DNA of 64,000 bases from Pseudomonas tremae (lineage in GTDB: Bacteria > Pseudomonadota > Gammaproteobacteria > Pseudomonadales > Pseudomonadaceae): contig NZ_LJRO01000384.1 of NCBI RefSeq assembly GCF_001401155.1, forward strand, positions 62,001 through 126,000, read 5' to 3'. The notes under the pieces were generated by a model, which saw only the letters and a program-made list of their open reading frames with translations, had not been told where the DNA came from and ran no database searches. Positions within the stretch are counted from its first letter, which is position 1; every line of letters starts with the position of its first letter. Below are positions 1 to 8,627 of the stretch, piece after piece. Position numbers and translations under genes: made by a program.

Positions 1-1
1 T

Positions 2-202
2 CTAAAAGCAGCTTGCGCGGTGCAGTTGGGTTTCGACCGCCAACACTTCGCCCTGCCAGTGCCGGCTAATTTTTTTGAATTGAACAAGAGCCTGCCAGTA
101 CGCACAGCGGCATATCGACAAGTCCGGGTTGAGCAATGGATTCTTGTTTTTGAGTTGCTGGAACTGCCCGTCATTCAGGGCAGACGCTTTCGACGCGGCC
201 AT
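2..202 (-). CDS. small hypothetical protein
   Basis: This is a 66-residue protein that I do not recognise. The ATG at 202 is chosen because a strong GGAGG Shine-Dalgarno lies about 8 bases upstream; the longer upstream extension to 262 lacks such support. It has no signal peptide or membrane segment. It contains a C-x-C pair followed by AYW near the middle and is moderately basic. Codon use looks plausible for a Pseudomonas gene but the protein is short. It lies downstream of dsbB on the same strand, beyond dsbB's terminator, so it is probably transcribed separately. It could be a spurious frame, but the ribosome binding site favours a real gene. Confidence 0.5.
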   Translation of the reverse strand: MAASKASALNDGQFQQLKNKNPLLNPDLSICRCAYWQALVQFKKISRHWQGEVLAVETQLHRASCF

Positions 203-410
203 TATACGCCCTCCGAGGCAAGCGTTGCGCTGCCTGTTCAGAGTGCACAGGGGACGCTCCAAGCCTCAAAATGCTGATCGTTCAGCCAGGCTGGACGACA
301 AGTGTTGGGGATTGTAGATATGTAAATTTTTAATGACTATGCCTAATTTTGTAACAGTTAATCTCGTAGCCAGTAACAATAACTCTGAAAACCTTCTCTC
401 AAGCCCGAAA

Positions 411-438
411 AAAGCCTCGTAATCACGAGGCTGTTTTC
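411..438 (-). terminator. rho-independent terminator of dsbB
   Basis: A perfect 7-bp stem (GCCTCGT/ACGAGGC) with a 4-base loop is followed on the minus strand by a T-rich run. It lies 17 bases after the dsbB stop codon. Confidence 0.85.
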
Positions 439-454
439 ACGAAAGCCCCTGTAT

Positions 455-964
455 TTAGTATGGTTTGCGGCGGTTACGGATAATGCACGCCGGCACCAGA
501 ACCGCAGTCAGTACGAACGCTACCAGCGCCCACTGCGCGAGAGATAATCCGAGTACTGGCGGATATGGCGTCGTACAAAAGCCGCTCACCTGAAACCCTG
601 TAGGAAACAGTGTAGCCAATGGCAGGCCATCCACAATCGGCTGAAGCACATCGATTCCGCAGCTCTCGGACGGATGGGCGAGAATCCAGACATGACGGCC
701 GGCGGCGGCGATACCGCCCAGCGCGCTGAGGGTCACCAGCGTTTCGAACGCCGTGACACCGCGACGCCCGGACATGGCGGCACCGATGAACGCGAAGATC
801 GCGATGAACAGCAGTGCATAGCGCTGCAGGATACACAGAGGGCAAGGCGCCTCACCCAGCACGATCTGCATGTACAGGGCACCGCCGATAAGGGCCAGGC
901 AGATGATCCCCAGCAAAACCAGAAAGCGCTTCTCGCGTCTCAGGTACAACGTGTTGTCGCTCAT
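455..964 (-). CDS. dsbB: disulfide bond formation protein DsbB
   Basis: DsbB is the inner-membrane quinone reductase that reoxidises periplasmic DsbA. This 169-residue protein has the family's four membrane segments (about 13-32, 46-63, 70-90 and 142-162). It has the first redox pair CPLC at C41/C44 and the second periplasmic pair at C102 and C130, so all four catalytic cysteines are present. Length fits the family (about 165-176). It is monocistronic, with its own terminator. Pseudomonads often carry a second DsbB/DsbH homologue elsewhere, and which paralogue this is cannot be told from the window. Function is certain at the family level. Confidence 0.96.
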   Translation of the reverse strand: MSDNTLYLRREKRFLVLLGIICLALIGGALYMQIVLGEAPCPLCILQRYALLFIAIFAFIGAAMSGRRGVTAFETLVTLSALGGIAAAGRHVWILAHPSESCGIDVLQPIVDGLPLATLFPTGFQVSGFCTTPYPPVLGLSLAQWALVAFVLTAVLVPACIIRNRRKPY

Positions 965-1169
965 TCACATACCTTACTGATGAGTGGTTTGCCATTGCCG
1001 CGCCAGTCGCGGGCAAAGGTTTGAGCAGGAGGGCACCGCCCAGACGCTCTGATGCGTGCGCGATGATCATCTGTCTGGACTGGCAACTCAAGCATTCGCC
1101 ATCCATACGGGCTGATTTGCCAGCCGGATGGTCTTTAGCGGGCTTTTTACCGAAAACCGAAATCGAGCC

Positions 1170-1223
1170 CTTCTATATATAGAAGGATGCGTCAGTTTGT
1201 CGCACCACCTCTTCTATATATAG
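1170..1223. repeat. paired CTTCTATATATAG motifs between dsbB and cheV
   Basis: The 13-base motif CTTCTATATATAG occurs twice (1170-1182 and 1211-1223), 41 bases apart, about four helical turns. The first copy extends to a perfect palindrome, TTCTATATATAGAA (1171-1184). The rest of the 965-1441 gap holds no convincing gene. The alternating TATATA cores within GC-rich DNA stand out and could be a paired operator, but no regulator is identified. Confidence 0.45.
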
Positions 1224-1441
1224 CTGCGGTATTTTGCCGCAGGCTGAGTTCTGGTCAACAAGCCGGCCGTGGGAGAGGCGGACGGCCTATGCCGGACGCT
1301 GAAGCGACAACGTGTCGCACCCCTGTATGGTTTGACGTTCCGGAAACCAAAGTGCCACTATTGGCGCCTGACCTGAGGCAATCGACCACTCAGTCGAGCG
1401 CTGCTCTCTGGACGCGGCTTACGGCTGACTGTTAAAAATCC

Positions 1442-1468
1442 TCAAGCAAGCACGCCACAGGTCGATAA
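1442..1468 (+). promoter_or_regulatory. FliA (sigma-28) promoter of cheV
   Basis: The sequence reads TCAAGCAA, 11 bases, GTCGATAA. This closely matches the flagellar sigma-28 consensus (TAAAGTTT or TCAAG-type -35, 11-base spacer, GCCGATAA -10). It lies 63 bases upstream of the cheV start codon on the same strand. A flagellar-class promoter before a chemotaxis gene makes biological sense. Confidence 0.75.
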
Positions 1469-1530
1469 CCTGAGATAGAAAGTTGTTTGCCGCTTCCAGG
1501 CGACGAAACACCTACAGCCAGAAGGTTAAT

Positions 1531-2427
1531 ATGTCCAAGAACGTCCGAGCAGATTCACTTTCGCTGCTCCTCTTCACGTTGCGCAGCGGCAAGCTGATGG
1601 CGATCAACCTGCTCAAGGTCAGCGAGATCATCCCCTGCCCTCCCCTGACCCATCTTCCTGAATCGCACCCGCACGTCAAAGGCATCGCGACATTGCGCGG
1701 CTCATCGCTGTCGGTCATTGACCTCAGCCGTGCAATCGGCGAGCGTCCGCTGGCCGACCCGGACGGCGGCTGCCTGATTGTCACCGACGTCAGCCGCTCG
1801 AAACAGGGCCTGCACGTTCAGGCGGTGAGCAAGATTGTGCATTGCCTGACTACAGACATTCGTCCGCCACCCTACGGGTCCAGCAGCAAGTCGTTCATTA
1901 CCGGGGTAACCCAGGTCGACGGCGTTCTGGTTCAGGTGCTGGACATCGAAAAAGTCATTCACGGTATTGCCCCGGCGCAGATCGCCGTGCAGTCTACGGA
2001 ACTGGCGAAGGAAGATGCAGAGGTGCTCGGCAAGGCGCGGATTCTGGTCGTCGACGACAGCCAGGTTGCGCTGCAGCAGTCGATCATCACGCTGCGCAAT
2101 CTCGGTATCGAATGCCACACGGCTCGTAGCGCCAAAGAAGCGATCGACGTGCTGCTGGATCTGCAGGGTACTGCGCGACAGATCAACGTGGTGGTGTCCG
2201 ACATCGAAATGTCGGAGATGGATGGCTACGCCCTGACCCGTACACTCAGAGACACACCTGATTTCAGCGACCTTTACATTCTGCTGCATACGTCGCTCGA
2301 TAGCGCGATGAACAGTGAGAAGTCGCAGATTGCCGGGGCCAACGCTGTCCTGACCAAGTTCTCGTCACCCGAGTTGACCAAATGCCTGATCGAGGCCGCG
2401 CGAACGGTAGTCGCTCAAGGGCTCTGA
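1531..2427 (+). CDS. cheV: chemotaxis coupling protein CheV
   Basis: CheV couples chemoreceptors to CheA and may act as a phosphate sink. The 298-residue protein has a CheW-like domain (about 8-145) followed by a receiver domain (about 169-295). The receiver shows the acidic pair D175/D176, phospho-acceptor D224 in VVSDIEM and conserved K276. The ATG at 1531 has GAAGG 6-8 bases upstream; an upstream in-frame extension to 1483 would begin almost at the promoter and is not used. It is preceded by a sigma-28 promoter, consistent with co-regulation with flagellar genes. Pseudomonads carry several CheV paralogues, and no other chemotaxis gene lies nearby. Confidence 0.94.
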   Translation: MSKNVRADSLSLLLFTLRSGKLMAINLLKVSEIIPCPPLTHLPESHPHVKGIATLRGSSLSVIDLSRAIGERPLADPDGGCLIVTDVSRSKQGLHVQAVSKIVHCLTTDIRPPPYGSSSKSFITGVTQVDGVLVQVLDIEKVIHGIAPAQIAVQSTELAKEDAEVLGKARILVVDDSQVALQQSIITLRNLGIECHTARSAKEAIDVLLDLQGTARQINVVVSDIEMSEMDGYALTRTLRDTPDFSDLYILLHTSLDSAMNSEKSQIAGANAVLTKFSSPELTKCLIEAARTVVAQGL

Positions 2428-2459
2428 TCCCTGAAGCCGCAGCCGAAACACGCACTGAC

Positions 2460-2966
2460 ATGACCGATGCATCTGCTGACCACTACTGGTTGATGCGTCG
2501 GGATCTCTGCCTACCAATCCCCTCCACGCCCTGGCCTTCGGGTGTCTTGCCCAGCGCACTGACACTTGAGCGCGCGCCAGAAACTCACAGTTTGCTGGCA
2601 TCGGGTTATCGCACAGGGCAAGGCAGCGTCCCGGATTATCACACCTGGCGGAGCGCATTCGAGCGCGATCCTGAGTTCGATCTGTCACGATGTTTTCTGG
2701 CCATTTCCGAAGATACAGTCGCAGGGGTGATCATCTGCTGGACCAGCGCCTTCGTCAGAGATCTGGTGGTGCACCCCGAGCTGCGAAACAATGGCATCGG
2801 TTCTGCCTTGCTCAATCACCTGTTCGCCCATCTGGCCGCCCCTTCGAATACCCGCGGCGAAGCGGCAGTGGACCTTCACGTGACGGAAAACAATCATGTA
2901 GCCCGGCGTCTCTACGAAAAATCAGGCATGTCCTACGTCAGGCGCTTCCCTCTCCCGACTCCCTGA
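2460..2966 (+). CDS. GNAT-family N-acetyltransferase
   Basis: This 168-residue protein is a GCN5-related acetyltransferase using acetyl-CoA; the acceptor is unknown. The motif A region near residues 97-117 reads VRDLVVHPELRNNGIGSALL, with the R-x-x-G-I-G acetyl-CoA pyrophosphate loop. A second family signature, the N-x-x-A-R-R-L-Y-E-K-S-G-M segment, lies near the C-terminus. The ATG at 2460 follows the cheV stop by 32 bases, so the gene may be co-transcribed with cheV; an upstream in-frame extension overlaps cheV and is ignored. Only the family can be assigned. Confidence 0.87.
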   Translation: MTDASADHYWLMRRDLCLPIPSTPWPSGVLPSALTLERAPETHSLLASGYRTGQGSVPDYHTWRSAFERDPEFDLSRCFLAISEDTVAGVIICWTSAFVRDLVVHPELRNNGIGSALLNHLFAHLAAPSNTRGEAAVDLHVTENNHVARRLYEKSGMSYVRRFPLPTP

Positions 2967-3030
2967 CGCTTTCAGCGAACCATACTTCGCTGGCGCACAA
3001 CTTGCTTCCTGAGCCGTATAAGCCGGACAA

Positions 3031-3834
3031 ATGACTGATAACCGTCATTTGCCGCCTATTCTCGAACGGATCATTGAAGCAATGGACATTAAGTTTTCCT
3101 GCGTAGGTTGCGGCGGATGCTGCACTGACCATCACGTGCCCCTCACGCTCGTCGAAGCCGCGCAATGGGCGGCAGACGGCGGCAACGTGATCGTGCTGAC
3201 CGAAGCGTTTTTGAGTAATGGTTACGGTGTTTCAGAGACGCAACGCAACCATGCTTCCCGGCGCTCGACCGAAGTAGACTGCGGCAATACGAAAGCCTTC
3301 GTGGCAATCACCTTCGCAGCCTATAACGTCGGACGTTGCCGGAATCTTGACGAAGAAAACCTGTGCCGGATTTACGAGCGCCGACCGCTGGTATGCCGGA
3401 TTTATCCGATGGAGATCAATCCTCACATTCCGCTACGACCTGAGCTAAAGGGCTGCCCGCCTGAATCGTGGGAACAGGGCCCAGACCTGATCGTCGGCGG
3501 CACGCTGGTCGATACCCAACTGGCCAGCCTGATTGAACAATCCCGTCAGGCTGACAGGGACGAGATAGCGGCCAAACAGCTCATATGCCAACGACTGGGC
3601 ATGCGTACCACTGCGCTCAAGGGCAACGGATTTGTCGCGTACCTGCCTGACATGAAGGCATTCGCTGCCGCCATCGAGCAGCTCGCTGACAGCAACGATG
3701 CCGTGACAGAACGCGCAGACTGGGCGTTTCATGTGGCCGGACAGGATGCCTTGGCGGCCTTGCAGCAGGAGGGTGCTGACGTGACAGACCGGGAACCGGC
3801 ATCCTACTTGTTCATTCCGTTACAGGCGGCCTGA
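3031..3834 (+). CDS. YkgJ-family cysteine cluster protein
   Basis: A 267-residue protein of the YkgJ/UPF0153 type, thought to bind a zinc or iron ion. The N-terminal cluster CVGCGGCC (C24, C27, C30, C31) and the later C-x-I-Y-E-x-R-P-x-x-C-R-I-Y-P segment (about 110-125) are the family hallmark. No signal peptide or membrane segment is seen, so it is cytoplasmic. The biochemical role of the family is not settled. It starts 64 bases after the GNAT gene on the same strand. The start at 3031 could be internal (a Met at residue 18 is possible), but the cysteine cluster is included either way. Confidence 0.85.
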   Translation: MTDNRHLPPILERIIEAMDIKFSCVGCGGCCTDHHVPLTLVEAAQWAADGGNVIVLTEAFLSNGYGVSETQRNHASRRSTEVDCGNTKAFVAITFAAYNVGRCRNLDEENLCRIYERRPLVCRIYPMEINPHIPLRPELKGCPPESWEQGPDLIVGGTLVDTQLASLIEQSRQADRDEIAAKQLICQRLGMRTTALKGNGFVAYLPDMKAFAAAIEQLADSNDAVTERADWAFHVAGQDALAALQQEGADVTDREPASYLFIPLQAA

Positions 3835-3851
3835 AACCGACAACCCGGATA

Positions 3852-4076
3852 TCAGCGTTTACCCATTGACCTTCGGGTACCGGCCGGGGCCACGCCTGGG
3901 GTCTTGTGGTGGCCGTGTTTGTTGGCTTTCTGATGCCAGGCCTGCTCCTTTTTCGCCTGAGCGAACTCCGAAGGCTTGAACGGAAAGCTGAAAGGCGCAA
4001 TGACCGCCTTCTTTTCAGTGTCTGCAACGGAGTCGGTTGCGGCGTCTTGAACAGGAGTTTGTTCAGGCGTGGTCAT
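3852..4076 (-). CDS. small conserved hypothetical protein
   Basis: A 74-residue protein starting MTTPEQTPVQ. The ATG at 4076 is preferred over the upstream frame opening. The N-terminal half is acidic and proline/threonine-rich; the middle is a PFSFPFKPSEF segment; the C-terminal third is lysine/histidine-rich and ends SMGKR. It has no signal peptide. I recognise it only as the kind of short hypothetical annotated in Pseudomonas. It lies just downstream of the fimbrial operon on the same strand but looks unrelated to it. The charge pattern suggests an intrinsically disordered protein. Confidence 0.6.
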   Translation of the reverse strand: MTTPEQTPVQDAATDSVADTEKKAVIAPFSFPFKPSEFAQAKKEQAWHQKANKHGHHKTPGVAPAGTRRSMGKR

Positions 4077-4180
4077 GGTGTCACCAGAAAGTCGAATTAG
4101 CCGGGCACACGCCCGCGGTCGCGCAGCATACATCAAACGTCCGGCTACCGCGCGAGCCTCCTGTCCAGTCGTTGACGCAC

Positions 4181-5173
4181 TTACTTGTAGAACAGATCCA
4201 CCATCATCTCCGCACTGAACGGCCCAGGCTGGCGGGGCTTGCCGGTCCAGAACAATCGGGCTTCGAAATTTGCCGTGGCATCCTGGGTTTCGCCCAGCAG
4301 ATCAGCCAGATGAAAGGCCTCGTTGTACGGCACAGGCTGCCCGCTGACCGCGCTGTTGATCGTGAAACCCACCGAATTGTTATCGACCGGAACCAGTAAA
4401 TTACCCTCCAGACTGCCCGATACGGGTCGAAAACGTGCGTCGATACTGAAGGGAGATTCACAGGTCCGGCTGGTCGACAGGGAAAAGGGCTGTATAGCCA
4501 CCGGCTCGTCGATACCCCCCTGAAGCATGGCGACGTCGCCGAAATCCACGTTTTCCGGGAGCACTTTCAGATCGGCATCACACGCCACAAAGCGCAGTCC
4601 TCTCATGTTATTGATGACATAACTCAAGCTTCGTCCTGGCGCCGTATTCGGATTTGTCTCGCCGCCCAGTTGAAAAAACCGGTAATCGAGCAGATTGCTC
4701 GCCACCCCGGAAGGCGGCGTTGCGCCGAACTTCTGGATAAATACGGAAAACGGCAGGCTGAAACGTACCGCAGGGCAATTGTCGAGGGTGCCTCCAGTGC
4801 AAACAGGCAGGCGATTACCGGTACTGATTCGGCCACTGCCTTGCAGATAGTCGGCGCCATTGAGTGTCAGCCCGGCCCTTATGCCCTGACCGATTTCACG
4901 ATTGTCAGGGTTCAGGTGGATAAAAACCTCTTCGTCGGTCGATTGCGAACCGTCCCGGGTGCATTCGACCTGAACAGCCCTCGGCTCGGAGCGCCATACC
5001 ACTTCCCCATTAGGCGTCGACTCGGGGATTGCCACCGCACTGTCCAGATCCTCATGAACCTCGGTTTCTACCGCCCCCTGAGTAGTACAGACCAGCGCGA
5101 AAACGGAAGCAGGAGTGAGCATCACCAGCAATAGCAAGGGGCGCAGCCAGAGGCTGGCGGGCAGCAATTTCAT
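4181..5173 (-). CDS. chaperone-usher fimbrial tip adhesin/minor subunit
   Basis: A 330-residue secreted protein, last gene of the fimbrial cluster. A signal peptide covers about residues 1-26 (hydrophobic LLLLVMLTPASVFA, cleavage near AFALV). The N-terminal half (about 27-190) has paired cysteines as in a receptor-binding domain. The C-terminal half (about 195-330) looks like a pilin domain, with a Cys near residue 199, a second Cys in the SRTCESPF segment and a terminal alternating beta strand ending MMVDLFYK, typical of donor-strand exchange. Two-domain layout and last-gene position argue for a tip adhesin. The receptor is unknown. It begins one base after the chaperone stop codon. Confidence 0.8.
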   Translation of the reverse strand: MKLLPASLWLRPLLLLVMLTPASVFALVCTTQGAVETEVHEDLDSAVAIPESTPNGEVVWRSEPRAVQVECTRDGSQSTDEEVFIHLNPDNREIGQGIRAGLTLNGADYLQGSGRISTGNRLPVCTGGTLDNCPAVRFSLPFSVFIQKFGATPPSGVASNLLDYRFFQLGGETNPNTAPGRSLSYVINNMRGLRFVACDADLKVLPENVDFGDVAMLQGGIDEPVAIQPFSLSTSRTCESPFSIDARFRPVSGSLEGNLLVPVDNNSVGFTINSAVSGQPVPYNEAFHLADLLGETQDATANFEARLFWTGKPRQPGPFSAEMMVDLFYK

Positions 5174-5174
5174 A

Positions 5175-5957
5175 TCAGCATTCTTCCTGAAAGACGTTTT
5201 TCTCCAGCAGACGAGCCCTGTAGGTCGCCTGCCCGTTCACGCGTACGCAATAGCCTCGCTGACCGCCGTAATCAGTCAGGGCTCCGTACGAAAAAAGAGT
5301 ATTTGCAGAAGGCAAAAAGCTCTTCGGTAAAACCAGTTGGAAATGTTCGCCAGGCGCAAGCAGCAGGTGATCACTGAACAGAACACCGTCCATGCGCAGG
5401 CCTTGCAGCGATGCGTGATAAGGCGTCGGGTTACTGACAGTGAATAAGTGGCTGCCCGCATTGCCAGAGTTCAAGGTCCACAACAGCTTGCCAGCGGTAT
5501 CGGCCGGATCTCCGTCCAGGTCTGGAGGTCGATAGAACACGTTGATGCGCTGACGCACGGCGATGTTCAGTTGGCGAATACCTTGCTGACGGCGAGGTAC
5601 TTCCAGCACATAAAGATGCAGCAAGGACTCGCGTTGCTGCGGCATGCCTTGGCCCTGATACAGGACACGCAGCGTCTGACGCCCACCTGCCGTCAGTCTT
5701 ACTAGTGGTGGAGTGATCGCGAACGGCAGCGATCTGCGCAGATTGTGTGGCGTATCGTCGTTATCTCGCGGATCGCTCAGCCAGGTCTGAAGCAGCGCCT
5801 CGCCCTTGCCGCGATTGCGCACTTCAATGAAGGCCTCGGGGTCATGCCCGTCGAAGATCAGCCGCGTACCGCTCAATGAAATCGCGCCTCGCGCATCGAC
5901 ACCGCTCGCCAGCAGCGCAATCAGAATCATCGCGCACAGCCCGTTGCTGACGTTCAT
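5175..5957 (-). CDS. periplasmic fimbrial chaperone (PapD/FimC family), second copy
   Basis: A 260-residue PapD-like chaperone that donates a beta strand to unfolded pilins in the periplasm. A signal peptide covers about residues 1-23. The two immunoglobulin-like domains show the family signatures: the FAITPPLVRL edge, the R-Q-T-L-R-V-L-Y strand and the IAVRQRINVFYRP segment. Its ATG overlaps the usher stop by 4 bases, indicating translational coupling. It is the second chaperone in this cluster and is placed directly before the adhesin, so it may be dedicated to that subunit (inference). The C-terminal domain carries extra cysteines (near 239 and at the last residue). Confidence 0.9.
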   Translation of the reverse strand: MNVSNGLCAMILIALLASGVDARGAISLSGTRLIFDGHDPEAFIEVRNRGKGEALLQTWLSDPRDNDDTPHNLRRSLPFAITPPLVRLTAGGRQTLRVLYQGQGMPQQRESLLHLYVLEVPRRQQGIRQLNIAVRQRINVFYRPPDLDGDPADTAGKLLWTLNSGNAGSHLFTVSNPTPYHASLQGLRMDGVLFSDHLLLAPGEHFQLVLPKSFLPSANTLFSYGALTDYGGQRGYCVRVNGQATYRARLLEKNVFQEEC

Positions 5958-8497
5958 TGGCAGGCCACGCTGATGCGCTCATAAGCGCGGGCCGGATCTC
6001 TGGGAGGCAACGAAAAGATTGCCTGACAGCGTTGATCGGACCAACGTACTAGCAGGCTGCCACTGTCGCGTTCGCTGAGCACCAGCGCCTGACTGCCAGC
6101 ATCGACCACCGCCAGCGCCCTGCCCTGCTCGTCCTCGACACTGGCACCCAGCGGCACCTTGCTGCCATCTGCACGTACCAGCTCGAACTGGACACGGCGA
6201 CCTGTCGCAGCCTTGAACCGCACCACAGGAATGGCACCGCGGCGCGGTACGATCTGCGTGATGGCATTTTCCAGGTCCACATCGGCCCCCAGTTGCCGGG
6301 TATCGAGGCTGACCCAGTTGGTCCGATAAGCTTGGGCATAAGGTAGAACCGCGTAACCGTTGCCTGCGGTTTCGACGTTACCGAACGACCTCAGTCGAGC
6401 GCCGCTGACACCTGGCACCTGAACCAGCGCAAAGGTTTCGCCCAGCGCCTGCCCCAGGTTGATACCCCCGGCATGGGCCACCACCGACCCCGACGCCGAC
6501 AGGCTCAAGGCATCGTAGTCCCGTCCCTGACTGTACCCGGCTTCAAAGCGGCCGGTCCCGGTGGAAGTGGTGATCTTGCCAGCACCGAAGCTGCCTGAAT
6601 TGCTGTCCTGACCGGTCTGTACCGAATAGAACGTATCCCGATCCGCCAGTACCTGACCATTCAGCCCGGCCTGAAGGTTGTACGCCCCGGAACTGTCGCG
6701 CACGGCATTGAAAGACAAACGCGACGAAGCAGAATTAGACCCGAGCGGCAAGGTCACGCTCAAGGCGACGCGATTGTCAGTGCGCGCCTGGCCACTTCGA
6801 CCAAAATCCTCGTTGCGCTCGATGGATACACTGTAATTCACGGTATGCCAGGCCGCGTTGTAGGACAGATAAAGCTGTCGCGTCTTGCCCGGCAGGTTCC
6901 AGTAACGTTGCTCGGATGCGGTCAGGCTCAGCGAGGCGTCCTGATCAGACAGAATCTGGGTGACACTGAGCTCGAGTCGATCCCGGGCCAGACCAGCGAC
7001 CAGCGCCCGACCTTGCGGATCGGTTTCGCTGACGTGCTGACTGAGGGTCCGGTAGTTCTCGGTCGAATAGCGATAACCCGCTATCGCCAATGTCGTATCG
7101 GTCGCGTCCAGGGTGTTGGCGTAACGCGCCCGCACGCTCTGGCCGCTGCGGGAGCGTTGCTCCGGTTGACTGACCGAGCGAGTTACATCCAGCGACACCG
7201 CGCCCACGCCGGTATTGATACCGACGCCCAGGTTGGCGGCCTGATAATCCTCCGCCAGCTGTAACCCGCCGAAACCGGTCGTTCGCTCGGAAAGCCCGTA
7301 GATCAAAGCCCCGCTGGTAAACCCCGGCGATGCCTGGCCATCATCGTTGTTGTCGACCTGCCCGACAGCCAGGCTGTAACGCAACGATCCGAAGGGCACC
7401 ATGATCGGCAAGGACGCGTAGGCCTGGGTGAACGACCTTACGCGCCCGTCAGCTTCAATGACCGAAACCGACAGGTCGCCATTGGAGCCACTGGGGTAGA
7501 TATCGGTGATTTCAAAGGGCCCGGGCGACACGCTGCCGCTATACAGCAGAAAGCCGTTCTGACGAACTTCCACCGTGGCGTTGGTTTCGGCAATCCCGCG
7601 AATGACCGGGGCATAGGACCGTTCACTGTCAGACAGCATGCCCTCATCGGAGGTCAGCGCAGCGCCTTGAAAGCGAACACTGTCGAACACTTGCGCGTCG
7701 GTAAATGTTTCCCCTACCGTGAACTGGCTTTTCAACGACGTGACATCGCGCTGCGCAAAGGTGCGGTTGCTGCGGTATCGCCAGGTCTGATGGCTGCCCT
7801 GCGCCAGTGAAGACTCGTTGCGCAGTCGCCAGGCCCCCAGGTTCAGGCCATTGCGCAGCCCCATATAATACTGATGTGTCGCCAGACCTTTGTTACGGCG
7901 CCTGTTGCCATTGAAGTTGTAATTGACGAATGCTGCCGTCGCGCCTTGCTGCCATAGTTCAGGAGATACATAACCACGGGCGCCCCGCGCCATGACGGCT
8001 TGCGGCACACTGATAGCAAGTCGCAGCGCACCGGGCTGATAATCGACACGCGCAAACCCGACCCGTGCAGGAAGGTCGAAACAGGCCTGATCAGCCTCGG
8101 TAGTGTCGGGCAGACGACTCAGGTCCAGACCCAGACTGTTCAACAGTTCAAGCGACAGGCAAGGTTCAACAAGACCGGACACACTGTTTTTCGAAAAAGT
8201 GATATCGCGTCTGCCACTCAATGTTCGGTTGACGTAGATATCAACCCGATAAGTACCGGGCAATACGCTGCTGGTACGCAAGAACGCCTGCAGGTCTGGA
8301 GGCTGATCGCTGCCCTGAATGAACGCCGTATTGAACCTGACAGGCTCATCGCCACGGGAAACCTCGGGCTGGGCCGCGAACGCATTGATCGAAGCCATTA
8401 ACGTCAACCCCATGCAGATATGCAAATGACAGCGTCCGGGGAGAGGGAACGCTAACGCTGCGATAGCCCCTTTATGATCTTTCTTGCGCCATTCCAT
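5954..8497 (-). CDS. outer-membrane fimbrial usher (PapC/FimD family)
   Basis: An 847-residue usher, the outer-membrane pore through which pilin-chaperone complexes are assembled. The ATG at 8497 is chosen because it precedes a hydrophobic segment ending in AFAAQ (signal peptide, unusually extended and basic at its start); a longer frame opening at 8710 would run into the chaperone gene. Recognisable parts are the N-terminal periplasmic domain (after cleavage), the beta-barrel interrupted by a plug (the G-x-L-x-Y-x-G-S-V-x-P-G-P-F-x-I-x-D segment is typical) and the C-terminal domains with a cysteine pair. Size matches ushers (about 800-860). It sits between two chaperone genes. Confidence 0.93.
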   Translation of the reverse strand: MEWRKKDHKGAIAALAFPLPGRCHLHICMGLTLMASINAFAAQPEVSRGDEPVRFNTAFIQGSDQPPDLQAFLRTSSVLPGTYRVDIYVNRTLSGRRDITFSKNSVSGLVEPCLSLELLNSLGLDLSRLPDTTEADQACFDLPARVGFARVDYQPGALRLAISVPQAVMARGARGYVSPELWQQGATAAFVNYNFNGNRRRNKGLATHQYYMGLRNGLNLGAWRLRNESSLAQGSHQTWRYRSNRTFAQRDVTSLKSQFTVGETFTDAQVFDSVRFQGAALTSDEGMLSDSERSYAPVIRGIAETNATVEVRQNGFLLYSGSVSPGPFEITDIYPSGSNGDLSVSVIEADGRVRSFTQAYASLPIMVPFGSLRYSLAVGQVDNNDDGQASPGFTSGALIYGLSERTTGFGGLQLAEDYQAANLGVGINTGVGAVSLDVTRSVSQPEQRSRSGQSVRARYANTLDATDTTLAIAGYRYSTENYRTLSQHVSETDPQGRALVAGLARDRLELSVTQILSDQDASLSLTASEQRYWNLPGKTRQLYLSYNAAWHTVNYSVSIERNEDFGRSGQARTDNRVALSVTLPLGSNSASSRLSFNAVRDSSGAYNLQAGLNGQVLADRDTFYSVQTGQDSNSGSFGAGKITTSTGTGRFEAGYSQGRDYDALSLSASGSVVAHAGGINLGQALGETFALVQVPGVSGARLRSFGNVETAGNGYAVLPYAQAYRTNWVSLDTRQLGADVDLENAITQIVPRRGAIPVVRFKAATGRRVQFELVRADGSKVPLGASVEDEQGRALAVVDAGSQALVLSERDSGSLLVRWSDQRCQAIFSLPPRDPARAYERISVACQ

Positions 8498-8627
8498 AGC
8501 GGTCTTCACTCTACTTCGGCTGTTTCGCGCGCCGCGCAATCCTTTTGCGCAGACGCAGGTCTGCCGGGCCGACATATCGCGTAAGCCCAACGGTTTGAAT
8601 AATGAAAGCTGCTGACTGCGCGTCAGG

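Noticed and set aside
1187..1435. 82-codon frame between dsbB and cheV
   Set aside because: No ribosome binding site, begins within the TATATA repeat region, residue composition is not protein-like.
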